The translations under genes were made by a program, and so were the position numbers. Shown here piece by piece: positions 26,029-33,471 of a DNA stretch of 51,341 nucleotides; positions within the stretch are counted from its first letter, which is position 1; each line of letters opens with the position of its first letter. The DNA is from Paenimyroides marinum. Its GTDB lineage: Bacteria > Bacteroidota > Bacteroidia > Flavobacteriales > Flavobacteriaceae. The DNA lies in NCBI RefSeq assembly GCF_900108395.1, contig NZ_FNXE01000023.1:1-51341 (forward strand), given 5' to 3'. The notes beneath the pieces were generated by a model, which saw only the letters and a program-made list of their open reading frames with translations, searched no databases and was not told where the DNA came from.

Positions 26029-26220
26029 ATGTACGAAGGAACAGTAAAATTTTTTAATGAAACCAAAGGATTTGGTTTTATTTCACAAGCAAACGGGGAT
26101 GAAGATATTTTTGTTCACACTTCAGGGTTATTAGACAGGGTTCGTGAAAACGACACCGTTGTTTTTGAAGTTGAACAAGGCAGAAAAGGCATTACCGCAA
26201 TAAACGTTAAAAGAAAATAA
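26029..26220 (+). CDS. CspA-type cold-shock protein
   Basis: This 63-residue protein is a complete cold-shock domain: MYEGTVKFFNETKGFGFISQ holds RNP1 (KGFGFI), DIFVHTSGL holds RNP2, and the end VVFEVEQGRKGITAINVKRK is standard. It is an RNA chaperone that melts structured messages. It is the last gene of the RRM-helicase-cold-shock group and is followed by a strong terminator. Confidence 0.95.
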   Translation: MYEGTVKFFNETKGFGFISQANGDEDIFVHTSGLLDRVRENDTVVFEVEQGRKGITAINVKRK

Positions 26221-26241
26221 TAAATACTGCTTTATATTTGA

Positions 26242-26276
26242 AAAGAGGCTGTACAGTTTTGTACAGCCTCTTTGTT
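26242..26276. terminator. Bidirectional terminator between cspA-type and KAS III-like genes
   Basis: AAAGAGGCTGTAC (26242-26254) pairs perfectly with GTACAGCCTCTTT (26261-26273) across a 6-base loop. T runs lie on the plus-strand side and an A run on the other, so it can end both converging genes. Confidence 0.88.
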
Positions 26277-27335
26277 TTAAAACTTGTAAACAAAAGCGTT
26301 AATATTCATTCCTGCACCTACCGAGGCAAATAAAACCACATCGTTCTTATGCAAAAAATGCTCTGGCAATTCTTTATTTAAAAGCATCGTCAGCAAAGAC
26401 GGAATGGTAGCCACACTGCTGTTTCCCAATTTGCTTATCACCATGGGCATGATATCTTCGGGCACAGGTTGGCCGTATAACTGATAAAACCTTTTTACAA
26501 TGGCTTCATCCATTTTTTCATTTGCCTGGTGGATAATAATCTTGTTCAGCTGATCAATAGCATATCCACTTTTATCCAAACATTCTTTCATTGCTTCAGG
26601 TACATTTAAAAGGGCAAATTCATAAATCTTTCGACCATTCATCTTAATATACCGTATGTTCCCACAGTTTTCATTATTATAAGATTTGCCAAAATACAGA
26701 TACTCTTTTTCTTTTAATGTGAACGAAGCCGATAGGTGTGATTTAATTCCCGAATCGTCGTTGCTAAGCTCTAAAACGGCAGCCCCGGCTCCATCGGCAT
26801 AAATCATACTGTCCCTATCGTGAATATCAACTACCCGTGAAAGAGTTTCGGCACCTATCACCAGACACCGTTTAGCAATTCCCGATTTAATAAAGGCGTT
26901 TGCCTGAATCATTCCTTCAATCCACCCCGGACATCCGAACAATACGTCATAAGCCACACAAAAATTGTTTTTTATTTTCAAAAGATGCTTCACTCTTGAG
27001 GCTAAACTTGGAACCGTGTCCGATTGAATCGTTCCAAAACGTACATCACCAAAATTATGTGCAAAAATGATATAATCTAAAGTTTCAGGGTCAATGCCCG
27101 AGTTTTCTATGGCAGCTTGTGCCGCAATAAGTCCTAAATCAGAAGTTACCTGTTCTTTATCAGCATACCGCCGTTCTTCAATTCCCGTAATTTCTTTTAG
27201 TTTTTCTGCGATAGTTGCATTGTTCTGCTTTAACGTTTCTCCGCTTTCATCCATAAAATGGTGCTGGTCAAAGAACAGATTGGTAATGGTTTGTGAAGGA
27301 ATATAGTTTCCAACCCCAATAATTTTACTTGTCAT
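26277..27335 (-). CDS. 3-oxoacyl-ACP synthase III (KAS III / FabH-like) family protein
   Basis: This 352-residue thiolase-fold enzyme has the Cys-His-Asn triad of KAS III: the Cys in DVLFGCPGWIEG (about residue 135), His in IIHQANEKMDE (about 268) and Asn in SKLGNSSVATIPS (about 303). The N-terminus, KIIGVGNYIPSQTITN, and GIEERRYADKEQVTSD are also typical. It joins an acyl-CoA or acyl-ACP to a malonyl unit. This form, with the long GETLKQNNATIAEKLKEITG segment, is a Bacteroidota paralog distinct from the housekeeping fabH, so it may serve a lipid or pigment pathway rather than general fatty-acid initiation. It stands alone, converging on the cold-shock operon. Confidence 0.85.
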   Translation of the reverse strand: MTSKIIGVGNYIPSQTITNLFFDQHHFMDESGETLKQNNATIAEKLKEITGIEERRYADKEQVTSDLGLIAAQAAIENSGIDPETLDYIIFAHNFGDVRFGTIQSDTVPSLASRVKHLLKIKNNFCVAYDVLFGCPGWIEGMIQANAFIKSGIAKRCLVIGAETLSRVVDIHDRDSMIYADGAGAAVLELSNDDSGIKSHLSASFTLKEKEYLYFGKSYNNENCGNIRYIKMNGRKIYEFALLNVPEAMKECLDKSGYAIDQLNKIIIHQANEKMDEAIVKRFYQLYGQPVPEDIMPMVISKLGNSSVATIPSLLTMLLNKELPEHFLHKNDVVLFASVGAGMNINAFVYKF

Positions 27336-27490
27336 TCTAAAAAATACTTTATTGTAAGGGTTCGTTTTTATAAAGTCTTGAGTAAATATACGAATTTGAA
27401 ACGGATAAACCCTTTTTTAAAAGAAACAATTGGGGCCTATATTCCTAAAATCTGTTTATACTCTTCGAAGCGGTGTTCCCTTATTGTCTG

Positions 27491-28744
27491 TTATTTTTTA
27501 TTTTCGGTAGTTGCAGCAGCATCATCCATACTCTTTTTTATTTCAGGTTCTGAATCAAAATCATTATCTTCTGCCAATTCTCCGGCACTTATCTCTTTTA
27601 ATGTTCTTTGTTTTTTTATGTACAATGCTATAAAGCTTAAAACAAAACCTATCATTGTAATGACCATTAAATTTTGAATATAAGGATAAGTCAACGTAAG
27701 TGATCCGTTTTCAATAATTAAGATGCGGAACGCCGGTAAAAAATGTGTCAAGGGTATAATTTGTGCAATCATCTGAATCCATTCGGGTGTCTGGCTTAAA
27801 GGCCAGGTAAACCCTGACAGCATAAAGCTTGGTGTTGCAATAACCATTAATATTTCGGTAGCTTTTAACTGATTCGGTATTAAAATACTTACCAAAATAC
27901 CTATAAAACAAACTGCCAGTACAAAGAAACCCGCTACCAAGGTTAAAGCTCCCAGATTTTCATAGAAAGGAATGTTAAACCACCACGTAAAACCCCAATA
28001 CATCAGCCATACGACAAAGCTCATCAATAAATACGGGATTATTTTAACCATCATTAATGAAAAAGTTGACCGTGTTTGCTTAACCAGATCTTTAAACGTA
28101 CCGGTTTCAAATTCTGAGGCAAATGATAACGCCAAACCTAAAAGGAGCACCTGCTGCAAAACCGTTGCCAAAACACCGGGCCACAAAAAATACATATAGT
28201 TTGTACTGCGGTTATTTTTCTTGATAAAGGTGGTTTTAAAAGGCTCATACTGACTTAATACTAAGTTTTCAGGCGTACCTTGCTTTCGTAAGGTTTCTAA
28301 CTGTGCTCCCACTTTCATTGTACCCAAAACCAGTTGAATAGCACTTGATGCGTAATTTGCCGTTAATATGTTTGCCGTGTTTACAATGGTTGTAATTTCG
28401 GGATACCGCTTGGTAAGCACTTCTTTTTCAAACCCTTTTGGTATCATTACCACACAGGCAGCTTCTTTCTCTATCATTAAATCATTGATATTATGTGCAT
28501 CAAACTGTAACGAACTTATCTGTAATACCTCGTTATCCTGCATCATTTCAATGACTTTCGCACTCATTGGGCTTCGGTCTTCATCTACAACAATAATTGA
28601 CAGATCGGTTACCTTACCTTTGCTGTAAATGTATCCGATTAAAATTCCGTAAAGCAAAGGAGCCCCGAAGAATAAGATCTTTAGTACGTTATTACTCCAA
28701 AAAAGTCGGAATTCCCTCTTAAGTAAATTCAGAAACAATTTCAT
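27491..28744 (-). CDS. ABC-2 type transporter permease
   Basis: This 417-residue protein has an N-terminal membrane helix (about 20-40), a large periplasmic domain (about 45-180; IIVVDEDRSPMSAKVIEMMQ is typical of the YhhJ/ABC-2 permease family), then five or six helices from about 185 to 375, with the family motif FMLSGFTWPLSQTPEW and IIPLTHFLPAFR. An acidic, hydrophilic tail (about 380-417) is unusual. It is the last gene of the marR-tolC-hlyD-permease operon, one base after hlyD. No ATPase gene is next to it, although ABC-2 permeases need one. Probable role: export of drugs, lipids or other hydrophobic compounds across the envelope. Confidence 0.88.
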   Translation of the reverse strand: MKLFLNLLKREFRLFWSNNVLKILFFGAPLLYGILIGYIYSKGKVTDLSIIVVDEDRSPMSAKVIEMMQDNEVLQISSLQFDAHNINDLMIEKEAACVVMIPKGFEKEVLTKRYPEITTIVNTANILTANYASSAIQLVLGTMKVGAQLETLRKQGTPENLVLSQYEPFKTTFIKKNNRSTNYMYFLWPGVLATVLQQVLLLGLALSFASEFETGTFKDLVKQTRSTFSLMMVKIIPYLLMSFVVWLMYWGFTWWFNIPFYENLGALTLVAGFFVLAVCFIGILVSILIPNQLKATEILMVIATPSFMLSGFTWPLSQTPEWIQMIAQIIPLTHFLPAFRILIIENGSLTLTYPYIQNLMVITMIGFVLSFIALYIKKQRTLKEISAGELAEDNDFDSEPEIKKSMDDAAATTENKK

Positions 28745-28745
28745 A

Positions 28746-29702
28746 TTAACGCTTTAATGTTACGGTTGATTTTGTAAGAATATCCTGTACCTGGGTATTA
28801 TTTGAAGGTTTTACAACCAATTCGTACAATGGTTCCTGCATGTCATAATCAGGATAAGCCGTTGCAATATTGGCATACGCACCTATTTGTTTAATATTTT
28901 GAACAATACCCTGAATTTCTGAGTTTTTATAAGGAATTCCAATAGTTACCGTTTTACCTTTTTCATAATTTTTCAAATCGCTTTCAGCAATCGTGAAACG
29001 AAAGTACGTTGTTGTTTGCAGTGATCCCTTAAACAACGTATAACCCGGCAATGCCAATTCGCCCAATTTCAAGGTAACGGTTTCTATCTGCATATTTTGT
29101 GGTGAAATGATATAGCGTTCTTTTTCCGCAGCCTGCACCTCTTGTAAAGCACCCAATGCACGGTCTTGCTGCCCAAGTGCCATTGTCTGCTGTTCTAAAC
29201 GAACGCCGTTCTTTACATCGGCTATTTCTGCATCAACGGCAATTAACTGTGCCTGTGCTCCTTGATATTTAGCAAAGACCTCATCATATTGCTGTTGTGG
29301 AACCAACGAATCTTTAACCATAGCCTCTAACCGTTGTAATGATTTTTTAGCAAACTGATATTGCTCATTTAAGGCCAATTTTTTGGCATTTAATTGTTTT
29401 AACTGATTTGCCGTGGCTCCGTGCACACTCATAGAATACTGAGCTTCGGCAGATTTTACCGCACCCTGTGCCTGCGCCTTTTTTGCTTCTACTTCAGGAA
29501 TATCTAAAACAGCCAGTGTATCGCCTTTTTTTACAAAATCGCCTTCACGAACTAAAATCTGGTCAATTCTTCCCGCTATTTTTCCAACAACAGCAATTTC
29601 ATCACGTTCCACTTTACCCTGAATTACCTGTGCAACTTTTGATTTGTTAGAACAAGCCGCCAAGCTTAATGTGATTCCTAATAAACAGATTATTTTTTTC
29701 AT
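28746..29702 (-). CDS. HlyD-family periplasmic adaptor (membrane fusion protein)
   Basis: This 318-residue protein has a lipoprotein signal (LLGITLSLAACSNKS, lipobox Cys about 17), a biotinyl-lipoyl-like half motif (GKIAGRIDQILVREGDFVKK), a long coiled-coil hairpin at about 75-190 and a barrel domain in the C-terminal third (TTTYFRFTIAESDLKNYEKG). It links an inner-membrane pump to an outer-membrane TolC-like channel. It is 4 bases after the tolC-like gene and 1 base before the permease gene, so all work together. This is a YhiI-like adaptor by context; the substrate is unknown. Confidence 0.9.
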   Translation of the reverse strand: MKKIICLLGITLSLAACSNKSKVAQVIQGKVERDEIAVVGKIAGRIDQILVREGDFVKKGDTLAVLDIPEVEAKKAQAQGAVKSAEAQYSMSVHGATANQLKQLNAKKLALNEQYQFAKKSLQRLEAMVKDSLVPQQQYDEVFAKYQGAQAQLIAVDAEIADVKNGVRLEQQTMALGQQDRALGALQEVQAAEKERYIISPQNMQIETVTLKLGELALPGYTLFKGSLQTTTYFRFTIAESDLKNYEKGKTVTIGIPYKNSEIQGIVQNIKQIGAYANIATAYPDYDMQEPLYELVVKPSNNTQVQDILTKSTVTLKR

Positions 29703-29706
29703 ATTG

Positions 29707-31083
29707 TCAGTGTATTGTAATAAACGACATTAGACTGCCCGCCGACTGGTACGTTTCTATGGCTGCCTGACGTTGTTTAATAATGGTTTCTATTTTATTT
29801 AAAGACTCTTTATAAATATCGTTTTCAGCGGTTAAACGCTCTGTAATACTGATTAATCCTGCTTTGTATTGTTTTGCTGCTATTTCATTATTGTTCTTTG
29901 CAACAATTTCGCGTTGTTTGGCAATACTGATCTGTAACAGCATGTTCTCATATTCGATTTTGTTTTTCTTTAATTGAAGACCGAGCTTTTCTTTGGCGTC
30001 GTTTAATTTATTTTCGATTTGTAACGTGTTTAATTCAGCCTCTTCAATTTTATGCTTGCGTTCAAACCCGCTAAAGAGCTCCCATTTTAAAGCCACACCC
30101 ACCATCCACGTTGGATTTAATGTTAAATTGTTTACTTTTAAATGTGTTGTTTGATTAATTGTGTTGATAGGAATTTTAGTTTCAGCGTTAAAAATTGATG
30201 TATAACTATAGCCGCCAAAAGCTCCCAGAGTTGGCAATAAACTACCTTTTTCTTTTTTTAATGCATATTCCGATGCTTTTTGAAAAGACTGCAACGCTTT
30301 GATTTCGTTTTTGTTTTCGCTAGACAGTTCTTCAAAAATAACAATAGGTTCCACCGAATGATTGACTTGCAGAATGTCATCGTCATCCATTCCTGTTGAC
30401 TGATTAATTTTTAAAACCAACAGATTTTGTTTGTGCTGTACATCGGTTTTTTTGGATTCCAATTCCAAACGTGCCAGTTTTATTTTATCGCGATCATACG
30501 GAATAGCCAAACCCAACGAAATGGCTTTTTCTACACGTTCGTTTTCCTTATCCAATCGCTTTTCACTATCATTAATCAGCTGTTCAGCGATTTTCAGCAT
30601 CTGCAACTGATCAAAACTATATAAAATATCCTTTATTACAGCATCATTTTGCAAATCCATCATATAGCCTGTCCCTTCATTTTTATACGCAAGTGCCTTG
30701 GCACCATTATAAATCTGACCACCGCTAAAAAGAACTGCTTTCGCCATAACGTTGCCATGAAAAGCCTGTCCGTCAGTTGAAAAATCAGACGCACCATTAA
30801 ATAAAGGATAACCGGTAACCGGCAATGTAAGTGTGGGTAAATCTAATGAACCTTCGGTGTTTAGGTAACCGTATAATGCCGTGGCTTCTACTTTGGGAAT
30901 GTATTTAGTTAAAACACTTTTACGTTCCAGTTCCAGCTTTTGCCTTTCGATGGTTTGGTTTACCAAGGTAACGTCTTTTTTTAAAGCCGCATTTAGTGCC
31001 TGTTCTATATCAGGACTAACCTGAATTTGACCAAAAGCCGCTCCACATATCAGACTAACAACTGTGAAACCTAACTTTTTCAT
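29707..31083 (-). CDS. TolC-family outer-membrane efflux protein
   Basis: This 458-residue protein has a signal peptide (VVSLICGAAFGQ, about 1-19) and the long alpha-helical, coiled-coil pattern of the outer-membrane efflux family, with two repeats. Examples are DKENERVEKAISLGLAIPYD at about 190 and ITERLTAENDIYKESLNKIE at about 415. The transmembrane strands are in the Gly/aromatic-rich parts (TLGAFGGYSYTSIFN; NPTWMVGVALKWELF). Its ATG overlaps the marR stop (ATGA), so it is translationally coupled to the regulator. It forms the outer-membrane exit channel for the pump encoded downstream. Confidence 0.9.
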   Translation of the reverse strand: MKKLGFTVVSLICGAAFGQIQVSPDIEQALNAALKKDVTLVNQTIERQKLELERKSVLTKYIPKVEATALYGYLNTEGSLDLPTLTLPVTGYPLFNGASDFSTDGQAFHGNVMAKAVLFSGGQIYNGAKALAYKNEGTGYMMDLQNDAVIKDILYSFDQLQMLKIAEQLINDSEKRLDKENERVEKAISLGLAIPYDRDKIKLARLELESKKTDVQHKQNLLVLKINQSTGMDDDDILQVNHSVEPIVIFEELSSENKNEIKALQSFQKASEYALKKEKGSLLPTLGAFGGYSYTSIFNAETKIPINTINQTTHLKVNNLTLNPTWMVGVALKWELFSGFERKHKIEEAELNTLQIENKLNDAKEKLGLQLKKNKIEYENMLLQISIAKQREIVAKNNNEIAAKQYKAGLISITERLTAENDIYKESLNKIETIIKQRQAAIETYQSAGSLMSFITIH

Positions 31084-31535
31084 TTTTCATATTTTTTTAT
31101 GTTATCGTAAATCAATTGAAAAGCATTGCGCAGAACCAGAGTTTGTTCCTGACTCAGACCTTCAGTAGATTGGTCAATGGTTTCGTTTACCACTTTCATC
31201 ACACTTTGTTCGATATCTTTTCCTTTTTCAGTAAGATAGATCAGGTTGGTACGCCGATCGGTTTTATGATGTTCCCTTTTCACATAGCCTTCTTTAACCA
31301 AATTATCCAATAACCGGGTAATACCCGGCTTATCCCGGCTTGTTGCATTGACAAGATTTTGTTGTGAACATCCGTCTTTTTTCCATAAAACAGCTAAAAC
31401 AGACCATTGTTCACGGGTTAGATCAATACCGTTTACTTTAAACTTTTGTGATAAAAACCGGTTGATGAGCAAAGGAACGCGCCCAGCCAACAAATTGTAT
31501 TTATTTTCACTTGTTAATATATCTGTTGTTTTCAT
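31080..31535 (-). CDS. MarR-family transcriptional regulator of the efflux operon
   Basis: This 151-residue protein has a winged helix-turn-helix at about 35-105: DLTREQWSVLAVLWKKDG, then NATSRDKPGITRLLDNLVKE (recognition helix) and YVKREHHKTDRRTNLIYLTE (wing). The flanking N- and C-terminal helices form the dimer interface usual in MarR proteins. It leads the tolC-hlyD-permease operon with overlapping or near-touching genes, and a palindrome lies between its -7 box and start codon. It therefore probably represses its own operon and is released by a small molecule carried by the pump. Confidence 0.92.
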   Translation of the reverse strand: MKTTDILTSENKYNLLAGRVPLLINRFLSQKFKVNGIDLTREQWSVLAVLWKKDGCSQQNLVNATSRDKPGITRLLDNLVKEGYVKREHHKTDRRTNLIYLTEKGKDIEQSVMKVVNETIDQSTEGLSQEQTLVLRNAFQLIYDNIKKYEK

Positions 31536-31539
31536 GTGA

Positions 31540-31557
31540 CACTTACTTAAACAAGTG
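31540..31557 (-). promoter_or_regulatory. Candidate MarR operator
   Basis: CACTTACTTAAACAAGTG is an 18-base near-palindrome (7 of 9 pairs match) that lies directly after the -7 box and 5 bases before the marR start codon. A bound MarR dimer would cover the transcription start. Confidence 0.55.
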
Positions 31558-31589
31558 CAAAGTTACAAAAACAATAGTTACAAAAACAA
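31558..31589 (-). promoter_or_regulatory. Promoter of the marR-tolC-hlyD-permease operon
   Basis: On the minus strand, TAACTTTG (31558-31565) matches TAnnTTTG, and a TTG (31587-31589) lies 21 bases upstream, the spacing of Bacteroidota -33/-7 promoters. The region also contains a 14-base direct repeat (AGTTACAAAAACAA on the plus strand at 31561-31574 and 31576-31589). Confidence 0.65.
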
Positions 31590-31733
31590 CCATTTTAATT
31601 ATTTTTTACATAAAATTATTTTTTACGATTTAATAATAAAATTTTAATATTTAACAGAACAAGTATGTTTTAAAAAGACAGAAAAAGAAGATTTTTTACA
31701 AATAGGGCGGAGCTATCCCAATTTTAAACAACA

Positions 31734-31761
31734 AAAAAGCCTCACATCTCTGTAAGGCTTT
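31734..31761 (-). terminator. Terminator of the tRNA-Asn pair
   Basis: AAAGCCT (31736-31742) pairs with AGGCTTT (31755-31761); read on the minus strand, the stem is followed by T residues. It lies 12 bases downstream of the second tRNA. Confidence 0.75.
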
Positions 31762-31772
31762 CTGTATTTTTG

Positions 31773-31846
31773 CTCCCCCTCTTGGGCTCGAACCAAGGAC
31801 CCTCTGATTAACAGTCAGATGCTCTAACCAACTGAGCTAAGGAGGA
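31773..31846 (-). tRNA. tRNA-Asn (GTT)
   Basis: Read on the minus strand, TCCTCCT (acceptor, 5') pairs with AGGGGGA (3'); the D arm contains AGCTCAGTTGGTTAGAGC; the anticodon loop is CTGTTAA with anticodon GTT; the T arm has GGTTCGAGCC. The discriminator base is G. CCA is not encoded after it (GCA then A). 74 bases. The sequence is identical to the second copy at 31899-31972. Confidence 0.93.
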
Positions 31847-31898
31847 AACTTAAAATTTAAAACTTCCTGCAATAAAAAGTATTTGCTTTCGCATGTTG

Positions 31899-31972
31899 CT
31901 CCCCCTCTTGGGCTCGAACCAAGGACCCTCTGATTAACAGTCAGATGCTCTAACCAACTGAGCTAAGGAGGA
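31899..31972 (-). tRNA. tRNA-Asn (GTT), second identical copy
   Basis: It has the same 74 bases and arms as the copy at 31773-31846, separated by 52 bases. This copy is transcribed first, from the promoter at 31997-32027; the other follows, then the terminator. Duplicated tandem tRNA genes are common and support translation needs. Confidence 0.93.
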
Positions 31973-31996
31973 AGGTGTGTTACCTTTATTGCGATG

Positions 31997-32027
31997 CAAA
32001 TATAGAACGATTTTTCGTTTCTACAAA
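31997..32027 (-). promoter_or_regulatory. Promoter of the tRNA-Asn operon
   Basis: On the minus strand TATATTTG (31997-32004) matches TAnnTTTG, and TTTG (32024-32027) lies 19 bases upstream, an ideal spacing. The box is 24 bases from the tRNA 5' end. This is the cleanest -33/-7 promoter in the window. Confidence 0.78.
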
Positions 32028-32055
32028 TACTTTTTTTAAAAAATTGTCAGTTTTT

Positions 32056-33399
32056 TTATTTCCCTGTAATGGCTTTAAAAATGTCGTTTCCGTTAGCAAA
32101 CAACAACAAGGCTATAAGTAAAACAAAACCAACTGTTTGGGCATATTCCAGGAATTTATCGCTTGGTTTGCGTCCTGATATCATTTCGTACAATAAAAAC
32201 ATTACATGTCCGCCGTCTAAGGCAGGAATGGGCAATAAGTTCATTACGCCAAGCATAATTGATAACAATGCTGTAATTTGCCAGAATGCTTCCCAGCTCC
32301 AAAAATCAGGAAAAATATTAAAAATTGCCATAAAACCACCTACCTCTTTATAAGCTTTGGTTTCAGGATTTCCAATCAACTTTAATTGTTGACCATACTC
32401 TTTTAATTTATTTATCCCCATATTAATTCCAACAGGAATAGACTCTAAAAAGCTGTATCTGTCAGTACTTAATTTATACAATCCTAATTTTTCAGCATCA
32501 TTATGTGTAATCAAAGCAGGAGCCACACCAATTTTACCTTCTGCATTTACCTGTAATGTTACTTCTACCTGCTTGTCATTCCGTGTAACACCGGCAACCA
32601 CCTTTTCATTAGCGAATGGTTTTAATGCATCTTCCATCTGATCAAAATATTTGATCTCTACACCGTTCACAGAATGGATAAAATCTTTAGGTTTCAACAC
32701 CTCCTGATTTGGTGAATCATCAGAAAAACCTCCCACCACGAAAGGCATTCTTGGCATCAATAATTTTGTTTTTTTTCTGTTTGAAGCACTATTTATGAAA
32801 TCGACCGGTAATTTAATGATCTTTTCTTCTCCATTTCGGTCTACCTTTATTTCCTTACCCATTACAATTTTTAAAGCAGCTTCATCAAAACGCTCTAAAT
32901 GTGCTCCATCAATAGAAATAATTTTATCGCCCGATTGCATTCCCAATCCTTCCAATACATCAGATGTTACCCAAACTCCATCCTTTAAACTATCGTTCGC
33001 AATATATTTGTCGCCGTAATACCACGTCATTCCAATATAAATCACAAATGCCAAAACAAAGTTTACCGTAACACCGCCCAACATGATGATTAAACGCTGC
33101 CATGCCGGTTTTGAGCGGAATTCCCACGGTTGGGGTTCCTGTTTTAGTTGCTCGGTATCCATACTTTCATCGATCATTCCGGCAATTTTCACGTATCCGC
33201 CCAAAGGCAGCCAACCGATTCCGTAAACTGTTTCTCCGATTTTCTTTTTAAATAAAGAGAACTTTACATCAAAGAACAAGTAAAATTTTTCTACGCGTGT
33301 TTTAAATATTTTAGCCGGAATAAAATGCCCCAGCTCGTGCAATACAATTAACAGTGATAAACTCAATAAAAACTGCGATAACTTAACTAATATGTCCAT
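32056..33399 (-). CDS. rseP: RseP-type site-2 (RIP) zinc metalloprotease
   Basis: This 447-residue membrane protease has the HEXXH active site in the first helix (VLHELGHFIPAKIF, about residue 20-33) and the second conserved site, LLPIPALDGGHVMFLLYE, near residue 395. Between them are a PDZ-like domain (about 130-200 and 220-290; GLGMQSGDKIISIDGAH) and several membrane helices. It cleaves membrane-bound anti-sigma factors or other signal-bearing helices within the inner membrane, downstream of a first periplasmic cut. It is transcribed on the minus strand from its own promoter at 33426-33459. Complete and typical in length. Confidence 0.93.
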   Translation of the reverse strand: MDILVKLSQFLLSLSLLIVLHELGHFIPAKIFKTRVEKFYLFFDVKFSLFKKKIGETVYGIGWLPLGGYVKIAGMIDESMDTEQLKQEPQPWEFRSKPAWQRLIIMLGGVTVNFVLAFVIYIGMTWYYGDKYIANDSLKDGVWVTSDVLEGLGMQSGDKIISIDGAHLERFDEAALKIVMGKEIKVDRNGEEKIIKLPVDFINSASNRKKTKLLMPRMPFVVGGFSDDSPNQEVLKPKDFIHSVNGVEIKYFDQMEDALKPFANEKVVAGVTRNDKQVEVTLQVNAEGKIGVAPALITHNDAEKLGLYKLSTDRYSFLESIPVGINMGINKLKEYGQQLKLIGNPETKAYKEVGGFMAIFNIFPDFWSWEAFWQITALLSIMLGVMNLLPIPALDGGHVMFLLYEMISGRKPSDKFLEYAQTVGFVLLIALLLFANGNDIFKAITGK

Positions 33400-33425
33400 T
33401 AATTATTACTTTCTGATTTGATGCA

Positions 33426-33459
33426 CAAATGTAAGATTTTAAGCTTACTATTGCCACAA
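33426..33459 (-). promoter_or_regulatory. Promoter of rseP
   Basis: TACATTTG on the minus strand (33426-33433) matches TAnnTTTG and a TTG (33457-33459) lies 23 bases upstream. The ATG of rseP is 27 bases downstream. Confidence 0.65.
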
Positions 33460-33471
33460 TTTAAATCCATT

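Noticed and set aside
27378..27677. 99-codon plus-strand frame over the end of the permease gene
   Set aside because: It overlaps the well-supported minus-strand permease and has no family-like sequence.
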